Shown in pieces: positions 7,267 through 15,949 of a DNA stretch of 29,699 nucleotides (position 1 is the first letter of the stretch; each line of letters begins with the position of its first letter). Position numbers and translations under genes: made by a program. Source of the stretch: Bacteroidales bacterium (lineage in GTDB: Bacteria; Bacteroidota; Bacteroidia; Bacteroidales; UBA932); assembly GCA_016295245.1 (NCBI GenBank), contig JAEDLO010000010.1:1-29699 (forward strand). Reading direction: 5' to 3'. The notes beneath the pieces were generated by a model. It searched no databases. It saw only the letters and a list, made by a program, of their open reading frames with translations, and was not told the DNA's origin.

Positions 7267-8133
7267 ATGAAAAAAATTTTTGCAATAATCAAAGACAAGA
7301 AAAGGCTGCACAGTATCCTTTTCGAAGGCAATGATCCGCTCTCAAGGCCGGTGGACATCTTCATTATGGTCTGCATCGGCCTGTGCGTGCTGATGGCTTC
7401 GCTGGAGAGTGTAGTGAAGGTCGACGACTACTCGCTCCAGGCTATCTTCCACCAGGAGCTCAGCGGTATCGGCATCCTCAAGACCTGCATCATCGTGCTG
7501 GAGTATGTGCTGAGCATACTTTTCACGATAGAGTATATCCTCAGGGTCTATTGCTCGCCGGTCAAGAAAGACTATGTGCTGAGCTTCTTCGGCATCATTG
7601 ACCTTTTGGCGACACTGCCGCAGCTTTTGAGCATATTTTTCCCGCCGCTGCGCTACCTGTCGATAATGAGGACCTTCAGGCTCATCCGCATTTTCCGCGT
7701 CCTGAAGCTCTTCGCCTTCATCAATGAAGGCTACCTCCTGCTCGAGAGCATACGCAAGAGCATCAACAAGATACTGGTTTATTTCTTTTTCGTTGTGGTC
7801 CTTGTGTGCATACTCGGTACCCTTATGTTCATCGTCGAGGGCCAGATTCCGGGGACAGAATTCACCAGCATACCGAAAAGCATCTACTGGGCTATCGTGA
7901 CCCTGACCACGGTCGGCTATGGCGACATCACACCGACCACCGGCCTGGGACAGTTCTTGTCCGGAATCGTGATGATTCTCGGCTATACCATCATAGCCGT
8001 CCCGACCGGTATCGTTTCGGCCTCGATGATAGACACAACCAAGAAGAAAGGCCAGAACGGACGTTGCCCGCGCTGCAACGAGAAAACCGATTTGAACGCC
8101 AATTACTGCAAGCATTGCGGTGAGAGGCTCTGA
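7267..8133 (+). CDS. Voltage-gated K+ channel with C-terminal zinc ribbon
   Basis: A 288-residue ion transporter family protein with the Kv-type 6TM core. S4 is visible as MRTFRLIRIFRVLKLF with basic residues every third position, and the pore loop carries the K+ selectivity filter TVGYGD (about residue 217-222), followed by the S6 helix. After S6 the tail is unusual: a short basic linker (TTKKKGQNGR) and a Cys4 zinc ribbon, Cys267-x2-Cys270 and Cys281-x2-Cys284, ending the protein. No RCK or cyclic-nucleotide domain is present. It would sit in the inner membrane with the ribbon in the cytoplasm, perhaps as a metal or redox sensor (inference). It starts 12 nt after the alcohol dehydrogenase, so the two are likely co-transcribed. 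Confidence 0.9.
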   Translation: MKKIFAIIKDKKRLHSILFEGNDPLSRPVDIFIMVCIGLCVLMASLESVVKVDDYSLQAIFHQELSGIGILKTCIIVLEYVLSILFTIEYILRVYCSPVKKDYVLSFFGIIDLLATLPQLLSIFFPPLRYLSIMRTFRLIRIFRVLKLFAFINEGYLLLESIRKSINKILVYFFFVVVLVCILGTLMFIVEGQIPGTEFTSIPKSIYWAIVTLTTVGYGDITPTTGLGQFLSGIVMILGYTIIAVPTGIVSASMIDTTKKKGQNGRCPRCNEKTDLNANYCKHCGERL

Positions 8134-8158
8134 TAAGCTGAAACCAATACAACAAATA

Positions 8159-10765
8159 ATGAAACGATTATTTATCAAGACCGCAATGGTCGCAATCGCG
8201 GCAGTTTCCCTCGCTTCCTGCTGCAATAACCAAAAGGGGGACAAGGCCGGCACCCTCACCGGCTCGCTTGACGATGCTGCCTGGCAGCAGTCCGAATGGA
8301 TTTCCGCTGCAGATGCACCCGTAGTGACGGGCACTGTCAACTCCAACGAGAATGAAAGGGCTGCCGACGGCGCAAGCTGGTTCGTCACTGAGATTACCAA
8401 CGTCAAGAAAGTGAAGAAGGCCGTCTGGATGACCGCCGGACTTGGAGTTTACCGCCTGTTTCTCAACGGAAAGGAAGTGGGCGAGGAGTTCCTCAAGCCG
8501 GGCTTCACCCATTACGCCAAGACCAAGATTTCCTTTACCTACGACATCACCGACGCCTTTCTCAAGGCTAAGGGCGGCCTCAACTGCCTGTCGGCGCAGG
8601 TGACCCCCGGCTGGTGGGCAGACAAGATCATCACCCCGAAAAACCACGAGGGTATGATTGGCGACAAGCCGGCTTTCCGCTCTGTGCTCCAACTCGTCTA
8701 TGCCGACGGCAGCAGTGAGCTTTTCGGTACCAACTGCAGCGACTGGAAGGCGGGCATCGCAGGCCCTGTGACCCACGCCGACATCTTCGACGGCGAGGAG
8801 TATGACGCCCGCATTCCCGAGGGTTACCTCACTCCCGAAAAGCTCTCCACTCCTGAGTTGAACAACGAATTCGCGGGCAAGATTTTCCCTACCGCAGGTG
8901 CTGAAGTGTACATCCGCCGCGACCTTGCCCTCAGCCCCGTCCGGGCCTATGTCTGGAAGGACATCGAAGGCAAGTCGGAGGACTGCCACGGAAAGGTGTT
9001 GATTGAACGTGAATATGCCCCGGGCGAGGAGATGAGCATCCTCCCGGGCGAGCAGCTGGTAGTGGATTTCGGACAGAACTGCGCCGGCATCCCTGAATTC
9101 GTCTTCAGAGCAGAAGAGGGCACCACGCTCAGCTTCCTGCCTGCCGAGCTGCTCAACGACGGCAACGGCGCATTCAGCCGCGGAATGGACGGCCCCGAGG
9201 GCAGCGTCCACAGGCTCAACCTCCGCGTTCCGGACAGCGGAATGCGTCTTGTCTATACCTTTGCGGGCGGGGATGACTTCGTGAAGTACCACCCGAGCTG
9301 CACCTTCTTTGGCTACCGCTACGCTTCCATCAGCGCCGACGCTCCTGTCAGGATACGTCAAGTAGAGACCCTTCCTGTCAGTTCGATTACAGCCGAGCTC
9401 GAAACCGGCAGTATCACCACCGGCAACGAGCTTGTCAACAAGCTGATTTCCAATACACTCTGGGGTCAGAGGTCAAACTACCTCTCGGTGCCTACCGACT
9501 GCCCGCAGAGAAACGAAAGGTTAGGCTGGACCGCCGATACCCAGGTATTCGCGATGACCGGCTCCTTCTTTGCCGATACCGACAGCTTCTTCCACAAGTG
9601 GACCCGCGACCTTCGCGACACCCAGACTCCGACGGGAGCCTATCCGGGCGTAGCCCCTCAGGCCCAGTACGGTTCAACTCCGCACGAGATGATGAGGCTC
9701 GGCTGGGCTGACGCCGGTATCATCGTGCCTTGGGTTATGTGGAGGCAGTTTGCCGATACCAGCATCATAGACGAGAACTGGGATTCGATGATACTGTTCA
9801 TAGACCACGTCAACGAAACCCGTTATGACCATACCGCCCTCGCCGCCGAAAACGGCAACTTCCAGTGGGGAGACTGGCTCAGCTACGAGCCGCTCGAGAG
9901 CAGGAGCAACAGCGTGTACAGGGATTCCGACCCGTCAAGGGGCCTGCTTCCCGAGGCCGTTGAGTACTGGAACTACCTCGGCGCCTGCTACTGGGCTATG
10001 GATGCCGGTATGATGGCCCAGATGGCCAAGGCCACAGGACGTCCGTCCGAGCGCTTCGAGAAGATGGAAGCGGAGGCCAAGGCATATCTCAAGAGCCGCT
10101 TCCTGCTTCCTGACGGCAGCTTCAAGCTTCCGGTTCTGAATACTATGCAGACCCCGGCTCTCTTCGCCCTGAAGAACGACCTGGTAGAGGGCAAGGCAAA
10201 GGAGAATATGGTCGCAAGGCTGAGAAAGAACTTCGAAGACCACGACAACTGCCTCCAGACCGGTTTCCTTGGCACCTCCATCCTTATGCAGACTCTCTCC
10301 GACAACGGAATGACCGATATCGCCTACGAACTTCTCTTCCAGCACAAGAATCCAAGCTGGATGTACTCGATTGACAACGGCGCCACCACGATATGGGAGC
10401 GCTGGAACAGCTATACCCTTGCAAACGGTATGGGTCCCAAGGAGATGAACAGCTTCAACCACTACGCCTACGGCTGTGTCTGCGAGTGGATATGGCAGAC
10501 CTGCGCCGGCATCGCCTCTTGCAGCAGCGAACCGGGCTTCAAGCACATAGTGATGAAACCTGTTCCTGACCGCAGGCTCGGCTCTCTGAAGGCCGAATAC
10601 AAATCCGCTGCAGGTCTTGTGACGAGCCAGTGGGAATACAAGGATAATATCTGGGAGTGGAAGTTCAGCATCCCTGAAGGTTGCACTGCAAGCGTTTCCC
10701 TTCCTGACGGAAGCGAACCGCAGGAGTTCGGCTCCGGCTACCACATCCTCCGAATCGAGCTTTAA
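8159..10765 (+). CDS. Alpha-L-rhamnosidase, GH78, lipoprotein
   Basis: An 868-residue retained GH78 architecture: N-terminal beta domains (about 30-400), the (alpha/alpha)6 catalytic barrel (about 425-775) and a C-terminal beta domain. The signature DCPQRNERLGW starts at Asp447, with Glu453 as the expected general acid; the GDWLSYE segment follows, and Glu747 in TIWERW is the expected general base, then NHYAYG. The enzyme releases terminal alpha-L-rhamnose from plant glycans or glycosides by inversion. The N-terminus is a lipoprotein signal with the lipobox LASC at Cys21 (a second Cys follows), so it is membrane-anchored, periplasmic or surface-exposed. I chose the ATG at 8159 because longer in-frame versions overlap the channel gene and spoil the signal. 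It is followed 26 nt later by the esterase. Confidence 0.92.
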   Translation: MKRLFIKTAMVAIAAVSLASCCNNQKGDKAGTLTGSLDDAAWQQSEWISAADAPVVTGTVNSNENERAADGASWFVTEITNVKKVKKAVWMTAGLGVYRLFLNGKEVGEEFLKPGFTHYAKTKISFTYDITDAFLKAKGGLNCLSAQVTPGWWADKIITPKNHEGMIGDKPAFRSVLQLVYADGSSELFGTNCSDWKAGIAGPVTHADIFDGEEYDARIPEGYLTPEKLSTPELNNEFAGKIFPTAGAEVYIRRDLALSPVRAYVWKDIEGKSEDCHGKVLIEREYAPGEEMSILPGEQLVVDFGQNCAGIPEFVFRAEEGTTLSFLPAELLNDGNGAFSRGMDGPEGSVHRLNLRVPDSGMRLVYTFAGGDDFVKYHPSCTFFGYRYASISADAPVRIRQVETLPVSSITAELETGSITTGNELVNKLISNTLWGQRSNYLSVPTDCPQRNERLGWTADTQVFAMTGSFFADTDSFFHKWTRDLRDTQTPTGAYPGVAPQAQYGSTPHEMMRLGWADAGIIVPWVMWRQFADTSIIDENWDSMILFIDHVNETRYDHTALAAENGNFQWGDWLSYEPLESRSNSVYRDSDPSRGLLPEAVEYWNYLGACYWAMDAGMMAQMAKATGRPSERFEKMEAEAKAYLKSRFLLPDGSFKLPVLNTMQTPALFALKNDLVEGKAKENMVARLRKNFEDHDNCLQTGFLGTSILMQTLSDNGMTDIAYELLFQHKNPSWMYSIDNGATTIWERWNSYTLANGMGPKEMNSFNHYAYGCVCEWIWQTCAGIASCSSEPGFKHIVMKPVPDRRLGSLKAEYKSAAGLVTSQWEYKDNIWEWKFSIPEGCTASVSLPDGSEPQEFGSGYHILRIEL

Positions 10766-10791
10766 ATCATTAATTTTCAAACACATAAATT

Positions 10792-12273
10792 ATGAAGAAA
10801 TTTCTTGTCCTTCTTTCTGTTCTGGCACTTTCTGCTTGTGCCGGCCAGAAACCCAATCCGGTCCTCCACGTTGAGGGCGGAGACATTCAGGGCGTGCTTA
10901 CCGAAAAGGAAGGCGTCTATGCTTACAAAGGCATCCCATATGCCGCTCCTCCTATCGGAGAGAACAGGTGGAGGGCACCGCAACCTGTTGTGGCCTGGGA
11001 AGGCGTCAAAATCTGCGACAAATTCGGCCATCCAGCCTTCCAGGGCGCCCATTATCCGGGCGGTTATACCACTGAATGGGGCTATGGCGACGAGGCACCT
11101 TACAGCGAAGATTGCCTTTACCTGAATGTCTATACCAAGAATCCGGGCGAGACGGACAAGAAACTTCCCGTAGCGTTCTGGATTTTCGGCGGCGGTCTAC
11201 GCGAAGGCTGGGGCTCAGAGCCTGAGTTTGCCGGTGAGGAATGGGCGGCAAAGGATGTGGTGCTCGTCACCTTCAACTACCGCGTCGGTCCATTCGGCTT
11301 CTTCGCTCATCCTGAGATTTCGGCCGAGGATCCTGAGCACGCTACCGGCAACTGGGGTACCCTGGACCAGATTGCTGCCCTCAAGTGGGTCAGGAACAAC
11401 ATCGCTCAGTTCGGCGGCGACCCTGACAATGTGATGATTTTCGGCCAGAGCGCCGGCTCTCGCAGCGTCAAGTTCCTTTCCGCCTCTCCTCTTGCCCGCG
11501 GCCTGTTCAACAAGGCGGTGGTGATGAGCGGCGGCGGCCTTGTCGATCCGCGCAAGCCTGCGCCCGTACAGGCGCCTGCCGGCCCTCCTGCCCAGAGCCA
11601 CCTTACTCTCGCCCAGGCTGAGAGCAGCATCAAGGAGGTGATGGACTGGGCAAAGCTCACTGACCTTAAAAAGATGAGGGCCGCCTCGACCGAGACCATC
11701 TACGCCCTCGGCGACATCTACACAAGAGTGACCGGCAAGCGTAGCGCCCTGACAGCGATGCCTATAGCCCCGTACCTCGACAATTATGTCCTCCCGATCA
11801 GTTTCGACCAGGCCTGCATCAGCGGACAGCTTGCCGATGTGCCGTATCTTATGGGCTTTACCCTCAATGACGGAGGCAATATGGCGCCTCAGATTGCCGA
11901 TTTCTGCCTTAACCGCGAGGAGCTTGGCGGCAAGGTTTATGCCTACCAGTTCGCCCGCCCGCTGCCAGATGACGGTTCGCACCCGGAAGTGAGCTCGCGC
12001 CTTAAGGGAGCCTTTCACTCTTCTGACCTGTGGTATGTCTTCAAGTCTCTGAAGAACTGCTGGAGGCCTTGGACCCAGGGAGACTGGGATTTGTCCGAAA
12101 AGATGCTTACCTACTGGTCAAATTTCGCCAAGTATGCCGATCCTAACGGCCCTCAGGGAGGGGAGTGGCAGCCTTATACCAAGGATAATCCACGCTTTAT
12201 GGTATTCAAGCTCGACGAAAACGATGTTGAGGCTTCTGAGACCGTACCGGGAGCGGATTTGATCAGAAAATAG
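10792..12273 (+). CDS. Type-B carboxylesterase lipoprotein
   Basis: A 493-residue alpha/beta-hydrolase of the carboxylesterase type-B family. It has a lipoprotein signal with lipobox LSAC (Cys16), the family start GIPYAAPPIGENRW, an oxyanion region FWIFGGG, the nucleophile elbow GQSAG with Ser220, a likely acid Asp360 in LNDGG (the family usually has Glu), and catalytic His409 in GAFHSSDLWYVF. Only about 49 residues separate acid and histidine, where the family generally has 100 or more, so an internal helical segment appears to be missing. Likely substrates are acyl, acetyl or feruloyl esters on glycans, suggested by the rhamnosidase directly upstream. It would be anchored in the cell envelope. 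Confidence 0.87.
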   Translation: MKKFLVLLSVLALSACAGQKPNPVLHVEGGDIQGVLTEKEGVYAYKGIPYAAPPIGENRWRAPQPVVAWEGVKICDKFGHPAFQGAHYPGGYTTEWGYGDEAPYSEDCLYLNVYTKNPGETDKKLPVAFWIFGGGLREGWGSEPEFAGEEWAAKDVVLVTFNYRVGPFGFFAHPEISAEDPEHATGNWGTLDQIAALKWVRNNIAQFGGDPDNVMIFGQSAGSRSVKFLSASPLARGLFNKAVVMSGGGLVDPRKPAPVQAPAGPPAQSHLTLAQAESSIKEVMDWAKLTDLKKMRAASTETIYALGDIYTRVTGKRSALTAMPIAPYLDNYVLPISFDQACISGQLADVPYLMGFTLNDGGNMAPQIADFCLNREELGGKVYAYQFARPLPDDGSHPEVSSRLKGAFHSSDLWYVFKSLKNCWRPWTQGDWDLSEKMLTYWSNFAKYADPNGPQGGEWQPYTKDNPRFMVFKLDENDVEASETVPGADLIRK

Positions 12274-12281
12274 TATTTTTG
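12274..12281 (+). promoter_or_regulatory. -7 consensus (TATTTTTG) just before the flavodiiron gene
   Basis: TATTTTTG matches TAnnTTTG exactly and begins immediately after the esterase stop, ending 4 nt before the flavodiiron ATG at 12286. The only TTTG upstream (12258-12261) is just 12 nt away, shorter than usual. If used, it would give a nearly leaderless transcript. Confidence 0.35.
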
Positions 12282-12285
12282 CAGA

Positions 12286-13446
12286 ATGAAAAATGAAACA
12301 GTGAAATTCATAGGCGTTGACGACAGGGAGATTGACCTGTTCGAAAGCCAATATCTCGTCCCTGATGGGATGTGTTACAACAGCTATCTTGTCCTTGGCG
12401 AGAAGATAGCGGTGATGGATTCCGTAGATGCCCGAAAGACAGGGGAGTGGATGGAGAAACTTTCCGCCGCTCTTGACGGACGCAAGCCTGACTATATCGT
12501 TGTCCAGCATATGGAGCCCGACCACAGCGGCTCCATTGCCGCTTTCCTGAATGAATACCCCGAGACTGTCGTGGTCTGCTCGGCACAGGCGTCAAAGATA
12601 ATGGGACAGTTCAACGAAGGCCTCAGCCCCAAGTTCCTTCTTGTCAAGGAAGGGGACAGGCTGGATTTGGGAAAGGGCGTGGTCCTGGAGTTCATCGCCG
12701 CGCCTATGGTTCACTGGCCGGAGGTGATGATGACCTATCTGCCTTGCGAAAAGACCCTTTTCAGCGCGGACGGATTCGGCAAGTTCGGCGTATATGATGC
12801 CGATCCGGACGACTGGGCCTGCGAGGCACGCCGCTACTACTTCAACATCTGCGGCAAGTACGGTGCCCAGGTTGCCGCTGTCCTCAAGAAAGCAGCCGGC
12901 CTCGAAATTGAGACTATCTGCCCTCTGCACGGCCCTGTGCTCGAAGGCGAGGGGCTTGCGGAGGCGCTGCGTCTCTACACTATCTGGAGCGCTTACGACG
13001 TCGAGACTCCGGGCGGAGTGCTCGTGGCCTACGCTTCAATTCACGGCAACACCGCCGCTGCCGCCGCGCGCATCGCTGAGATTCTCAAGGAAAAGGGTGC
13101 CGCAAAGGTGGCTCTTGCAGACCTGAGCCGCGACGATATGGCCGAGACCATTGAGGATGCCTTCAGAATGGGCTCTATGGTGCTCGCCTGCGCCACTTAC
13201 GACGCCGACATCTTCCCGCCGATGAGGTCTTTCCTCCAGAAGCTCGCAAACAAGGGCTTCCAGCGCCGCAGGGTCGGCCTGATCGAGAACGGCAGCTGGG
13301 CTCCGCAAGCAGCCAAGTTTATGCGCGGCCTGCTCGAGGGCATGAAGGATGTTGAAATCGTAGAACCGACAGTAACGCTGCGCAGTAGCCTCAAAACTTC
13401 ACAAGTTTCTGAACTTGAGGCGCTTGCCGATGCAATTCTGAAATAG
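12286..13446 (+). CDS. Flavodiiron protein (FprA family)
   Basis: A 386-residue two-domain class A flavodiiron protein: a metallo-beta-lactamase-like diiron domain (about 1-240) and a flavodoxin domain (about 245-386). The six expected ligands are all present: His75, Glu77, Asp79 in HMEPDHSG, His143 in MVHWPE, Asp162 in SADGFG and His215 in CPLHGP. The FMN phosphate loop is ASIHGNTAAA. Such enzymes reduce O2 to water or NO to N2O in the cytoplasm of anaerobes; there is no fused rubredoxin, so an external rubredoxin or flavin reductase must deliver electrons, and none is encoded nearby. The gene follows the esterase after 12 nt but may have its own promoter. Confidence 0.93.
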   Translation: MKNETVKFIGVDDREIDLFESQYLVPDGMCYNSYLVLGEKIAVMDSVDARKTGEWMEKLSAALDGRKPDYIVVQHMEPDHSGSIAAFLNEYPETVVVCSAQASKIMGQFNEGLSPKFLLVKEGDRLDLGKGVVLEFIAAPMVHWPEVMMTYLPCEKTLFSADGFGKFGVYDADPDDWACEARRYYFNICGKYGAQVAAVLKKAAGLEIETICPLHGPVLEGEGLAEALRLYTIWSAYDVETPGGVLVAYASIHGNTAAAAARIAEILKEKGAAKVALADLSRDDMAETIEDAFRMGSMVLACATYDADIFPPMRSFLQKLANKGFQRRRVGLIENGSWAPQAAKFMRGLLEGMKDVEIVEPTVTLRSSLKTSQVSELEALADAILK

Positions 13447-13463
13447 TTGAACCTGGGGGTGGC

Positions 13464-14075
13464 TTAGTTGGAGGCGAAGAATTCTTCTGCCGACAGGAAG
13501 GCCATCCCCACTTTTTTTGCACCGCCGTCGGTGTCGGGGCGGTCGCCTACCATCAGCGTCTCTTCCGGGGCACTTCCCAGCAGTTCGCAAGCTTTCCGGA
13601 AGACTTCCGGACAAGGTTTCAGGCCTCCAAGTTCAGGAGAAGACCAGACGGCGTCGAACTTCGCCGGGTCGATTCCCAGGGCTTCCATCTTCTCTTTGGC
13701 GAAGCCGTAGTCGCTCAGCACGGCCAGCTTGCAGCCTCGGCTGCGCAGTTCCTCAAGAGCAGCTTCCAGACCGGGAACCGGCTTGAAGTGGCGCTTGAGT
13801 ATGCTTGCCTGGAGAGGCATATATTTTCCCCAGAACCAGTCGGAAACTTCTATCCTCCTGCGCCCTGTTTTTTCGGCGATAAGGTCAAAGAGGGTGTTGT
13901 ACACCTCCATCTCCCCGTGCGGGTAGAATTTGCCCATTATGGCGCGTCTCGCGGCACGTTCCTGCCTGAGCAGGGAGAGGTTGCGCAGGCTCCCGAAGAT
14001 GATTTTCTTTTTCAGGCCGTGCGAGTCATAAAGTGTCCCGTCCAGGTCGAATATTATTGTCTTATACTGTTGCAT
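13464..14075 (-). CDS. HAD-family phosphatase
   Basis: A 203-residue haloacid-dehalogenase-like hydrolase of subfamily IA. All four motifs are visible: motif I FDLDGT with nucleophile Asp10 and Asp12, motif II Ser121 in VLSDYG, motif III Lys153 in GGLKP, and motif IV Asp178/Asp181 in VGDRPDTDGGA. The helical cap lies between about residues 17 and 98. It probably dephosphorylates a small sugar phosphate or nucleotide in the cytosol, but the substrate is not readable from sequence. Its start overlaps the end of the upstream membrane protein gene by 14 nt, so the two are co-transcribed and probably coupled. Convergent with the flavodiiron gene. Confidence 0.87.
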   Translation of the reverse strand: MQQYKTIIFDLDGTLYDSHGLKKKIIFGSLRNLSLLRQERAARRAIMGKFYPHGEMEVYNTLFDLIAEKTGRRRIEVSDWFWGKYMPLQASILKRHFKPVPGLEAALEELRSRGCKLAVLSDYGFAKEKMEALGIDPAKFDAVWSSPELGGLKPCPEVFRKACELLGSAPEETLMVGDRPDTDGGAKKVGMAFLSAEEFFASN

Positions 14076-15015
14076 TGCTTTTGAGTGTTCTCAGTGAGGC
14101 TTTCAGTGCCTTGCGGCTCCATACCAGCAGGATGGCGAAGCTGATCCTGACCGTGATGAGTATCAGGGCGGAGATGCCCGTGACCGCGAAGACTATGGTG
14201 TCTTCGAGCAGTGAGTGGTTCATTATCAAGTGGTAATTGGCCTCGTTGGCTTCCTCGCGAGTGATCTTGCCCTGCTCCTCGAGCTCGAGCATTACCGCCG
14301 AACCGTAACTGATGCCGATTACATTGCCCACCAGCCACATATACGCGGCGTTGCGAGGCAGACCGAAGATTTTCATCAGCGGCGAGAGGAAGTCCGAAAT
14401 CGGCTTCATCAGGTCGTAAGCCTCCAGCAGCCGCTGCAGGACCATAAGGGTGTAGATGATGGCGAAGACCATCGCGGCCATCTTCAGCTGCGAAAGCGCC
14501 CAGGTGAGCAGCATCTCGCTCCAGCTGCACTGGGTGTCAACTCCCAGATAGACATAGCTTTGCTGCATCTCGGGAAGCAGCAGATTGAGGAGAGCGGCGC
14601 TCAAGAATGCCATCACGATGCGTATCAGTCCCATCTTCCAGAAGGAGGAGCCCGTCTTGCGGTTGACCGCGCACTCCATCGGCAAGGCGTGGCACAGGGC
14701 AATCATCAGCGCGATTATGGTCGCTTGACGCAAACTCAACGGCATCGACATCATCGCGGCTATGCCCGCATAGGTGCCCGCGGCGGCGCCGGAAATGAAG
14801 GCGAGCGAAGATGCCCCCGGAAGCCCAATATGGACGAAAACTGGGTGGAGAACCTTGGCGAAAAGTTCGAGGACGCCGAAATACTGGAGCAGGGTGACTC
14901 CGAGAGAAATTGGAATCATCAACCTCAGCAGCCAGGATGCGCTCTTCCAGGTTGCGGGCAAGGCTTTGCGCAGTGATTGGAGAATCAGTGAACTATGTTG
15001 GCCTTTCTGCGTCAT
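14062..15015 (-). CDS. Nucleoside-recognition (Gate) domain membrane protein
   Basis: A 317-residue polytopic membrane protein with about eight hydrophobic helices arranged as two Gate-like halves. Typical Gate-family pieces are the PISLGVTLLQYFGVLE entry, the GLPGASSLAFISGAAAGTY segment in the first half, and the LPRNAAYMWLVGNVIG segment in the second. The Gate domain is shared with nucleoside transporters and SpmA/SpmB-like proteins; a nucleoside or other small-metabolite transport role is possible but unproven. It is divergent from the M48 protease gene, 57 nt away, and overlaps the HAD phosphatase start, which would fit uptake followed by dephosphorylation (inference). Confidence 0.82.
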   Translation of the reverse strand: MTQKGQHSSLILQSLRKALPATWKSASWLLRLMIPISLGVTLLQYFGVLELFAKVLHPVFVHIGLPGASSLAFISGAAAGTYAGIAAMMSMPLSLRQATIIALMIALCHALPMECAVNRKTGSSFWKMGLIRIVMAFLSAALLNLLLPEMQQSYVYLGVDTQCSWSEMLLTWALSQLKMAAMVFAIIYTLMVLQRLLEAYDLMKPISDFLSPLMKIFGLPRNAAYMWLVGNVIGISYGSAVMLELEEQGKITREEANEANYHLIMNHSLLEDTIVFAVTGISALILITVRISFAILLVWSRKALKASLRTLKSNATV

Positions 15016-15017
15016 AG

Positions 15018-15050
15018 GTTGCGAAATTAACTATTTTGGTGTTAACTTTG
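15018..15050 (+). promoter_or_regulatory. Putative promoter of the M48 protease gene
   Basis: TAACTTTG (15043-15050) matches TAnnTTTG exactly, and GTTG (15018-15021) lies 21 nt upstream as a near match to the -33 TTTG. Transcription would begin about 15 nt before the ATG at 15073. Confidence 0.5.
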
Positions 15051-15072
15051 TCCGGAATAATCTGAAAATTCA

Positions 15073-15879
15073 ATGAAAATCCAAGCGAAACTTCTATTTG
15101 CGCTGCTCCTCGCAGCCCTTCTTGCAAGTGCCTGCGGCACCGTGGCCTTCACCGGACGCAAGCAGGTCCTCCTGTTCTCCGACAGCGAAATCAGCACCCT
15201 CTCGGAGCAGTCTTATAGCGATTTTATGAAGACGGCAACGCCTTCACGCGACACCAAGAATGCTAAGATGGTCGCCGAGGTCGGCGCAAGAATGACAAGC
15301 GCACTTGAGTCCTACCTCGCCTCGACCGGCGGCAATGATGCCCTCAAGGGCCTTTCCTGGGAGTTCAAGCTCGTTGATTCCAAAGAGGTCAACGCCTTCT
15401 GTATGCCTTCCGGCAAGATAGTCTTCTACGATGGCATTATGCCCCTCGCCAACACTCCCGACTACGTCGCAGTGGTGATGGGCCACGAGATTGCCCACGC
15501 CATCGCAAGGCACGGAAACGAGCGTATGAGCCAGCAGCAGGCGCTTAACGCCGTTGGCACCACCGCTTCCCGCATCATCGGCATCAAAAAGGGTGAGACC
15601 GCCCAGAATCTCTTCAATCTTGGCTTCAACGTCGGCAGCCAGCTCGGAGTGCTGCTCCCATATTCCCGTCAGCACGAATACGAAGCTGACCGCATAGGCC
15701 TTTATATTATGGCGATAGCAGGCTATGATATCAACGCTGCCCCGAAGTTCTGGGAACTGATGTCCGAAGGTTCGAACTCTTCGGACAACGATTTCTTCAG
15801 CACCCATCCTTGCGATTCGAAGCGTATCAAGGCACTTCAGGAGGCTTTGGGTGACGCTCAAAAATATATTTCCAAGTAA
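15073..15879 (+). CDS. M48 family metalloprotease lipoprotein
   Basis: A 268-residue zinc metallopeptidase of family M48 (LoiP/BepA-like). It has a lipoprotein signal with lipobox ASAC (Cys21), the zinc motif H138-E139-x-x-H142 in GHEIAH, and the third ligand Glu202 in HEYEAD. The region NAFCMPSGKIVFYDGIM just before the active site is the usual edge strand. No TPR repeats follow, so it is the short form. These periplasmic proteases help outer-membrane quality control by degrading misfolded or unassembled proteins. It stands alone, with its own promoter and a strong terminator 20 nt downstream. Confidence 0.92.
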   Translation: MKIQAKLLFALLLAALLASACGTVAFTGRKQVLLFSDSEISTLSEQSYSDFMKTATPSRDTKNAKMVAEVGARMTSALESYLASTGGNDALKGLSWEFKLVDSKEVNAFCMPSGKIVFYDGIMPLANTPDYVAVVMGHEIAHAIARHGNERMSQQQALNAVGTTASRIIGIKKGETAQNLFNLGFNVGSQLGVLLPYSRQHEYEADRIGLYIMAIAGYDINAAPKFWELMSEGSNSSDNDFFSTHPCDSKRIKALQEALGDAQKYISK

Positions 15880-15901
15880 TCTTCATTTCTTGAATGAACA
15901 C

Positions 15902-15933
15902 AAACGCCGGTTGTCGAAAACCGGCGTTTTTTT
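15902..15933 (+). terminator. Rho-independent terminator after the M48 gene
   Basis: AAACGCCGGTT (15902-15912) pairs perfectly with AACCGGCGTTT (15919-15929) across a 6-nt loop, followed directly by more T residues. This is a textbook intrinsic terminator in the 134-nt gap before the glycosyltransferase gene. Confidence 0.9.
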
Positions 15934-15949
15934 ATATCGGTAGAATTGC

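Noticed and set aside
8120..8158. Earlier in-frame start for the rhamnosidase inside the channel gene
   Set aside because: It adds 13 residues before a complete lipoprotein signal peptide and overlaps the zinc-ribbon codons.
6394..9361. Three long minus-strand open frames (305, 354 and 397 codons) opposite the dehydrogenase, channel and rhamnosidase genes
   Set aside because: They overlap real genes with conserved active sites, show no family motifs, and are rich in Ala/Glu/Val/Gly as expected from antisense reading of high-GC codons.
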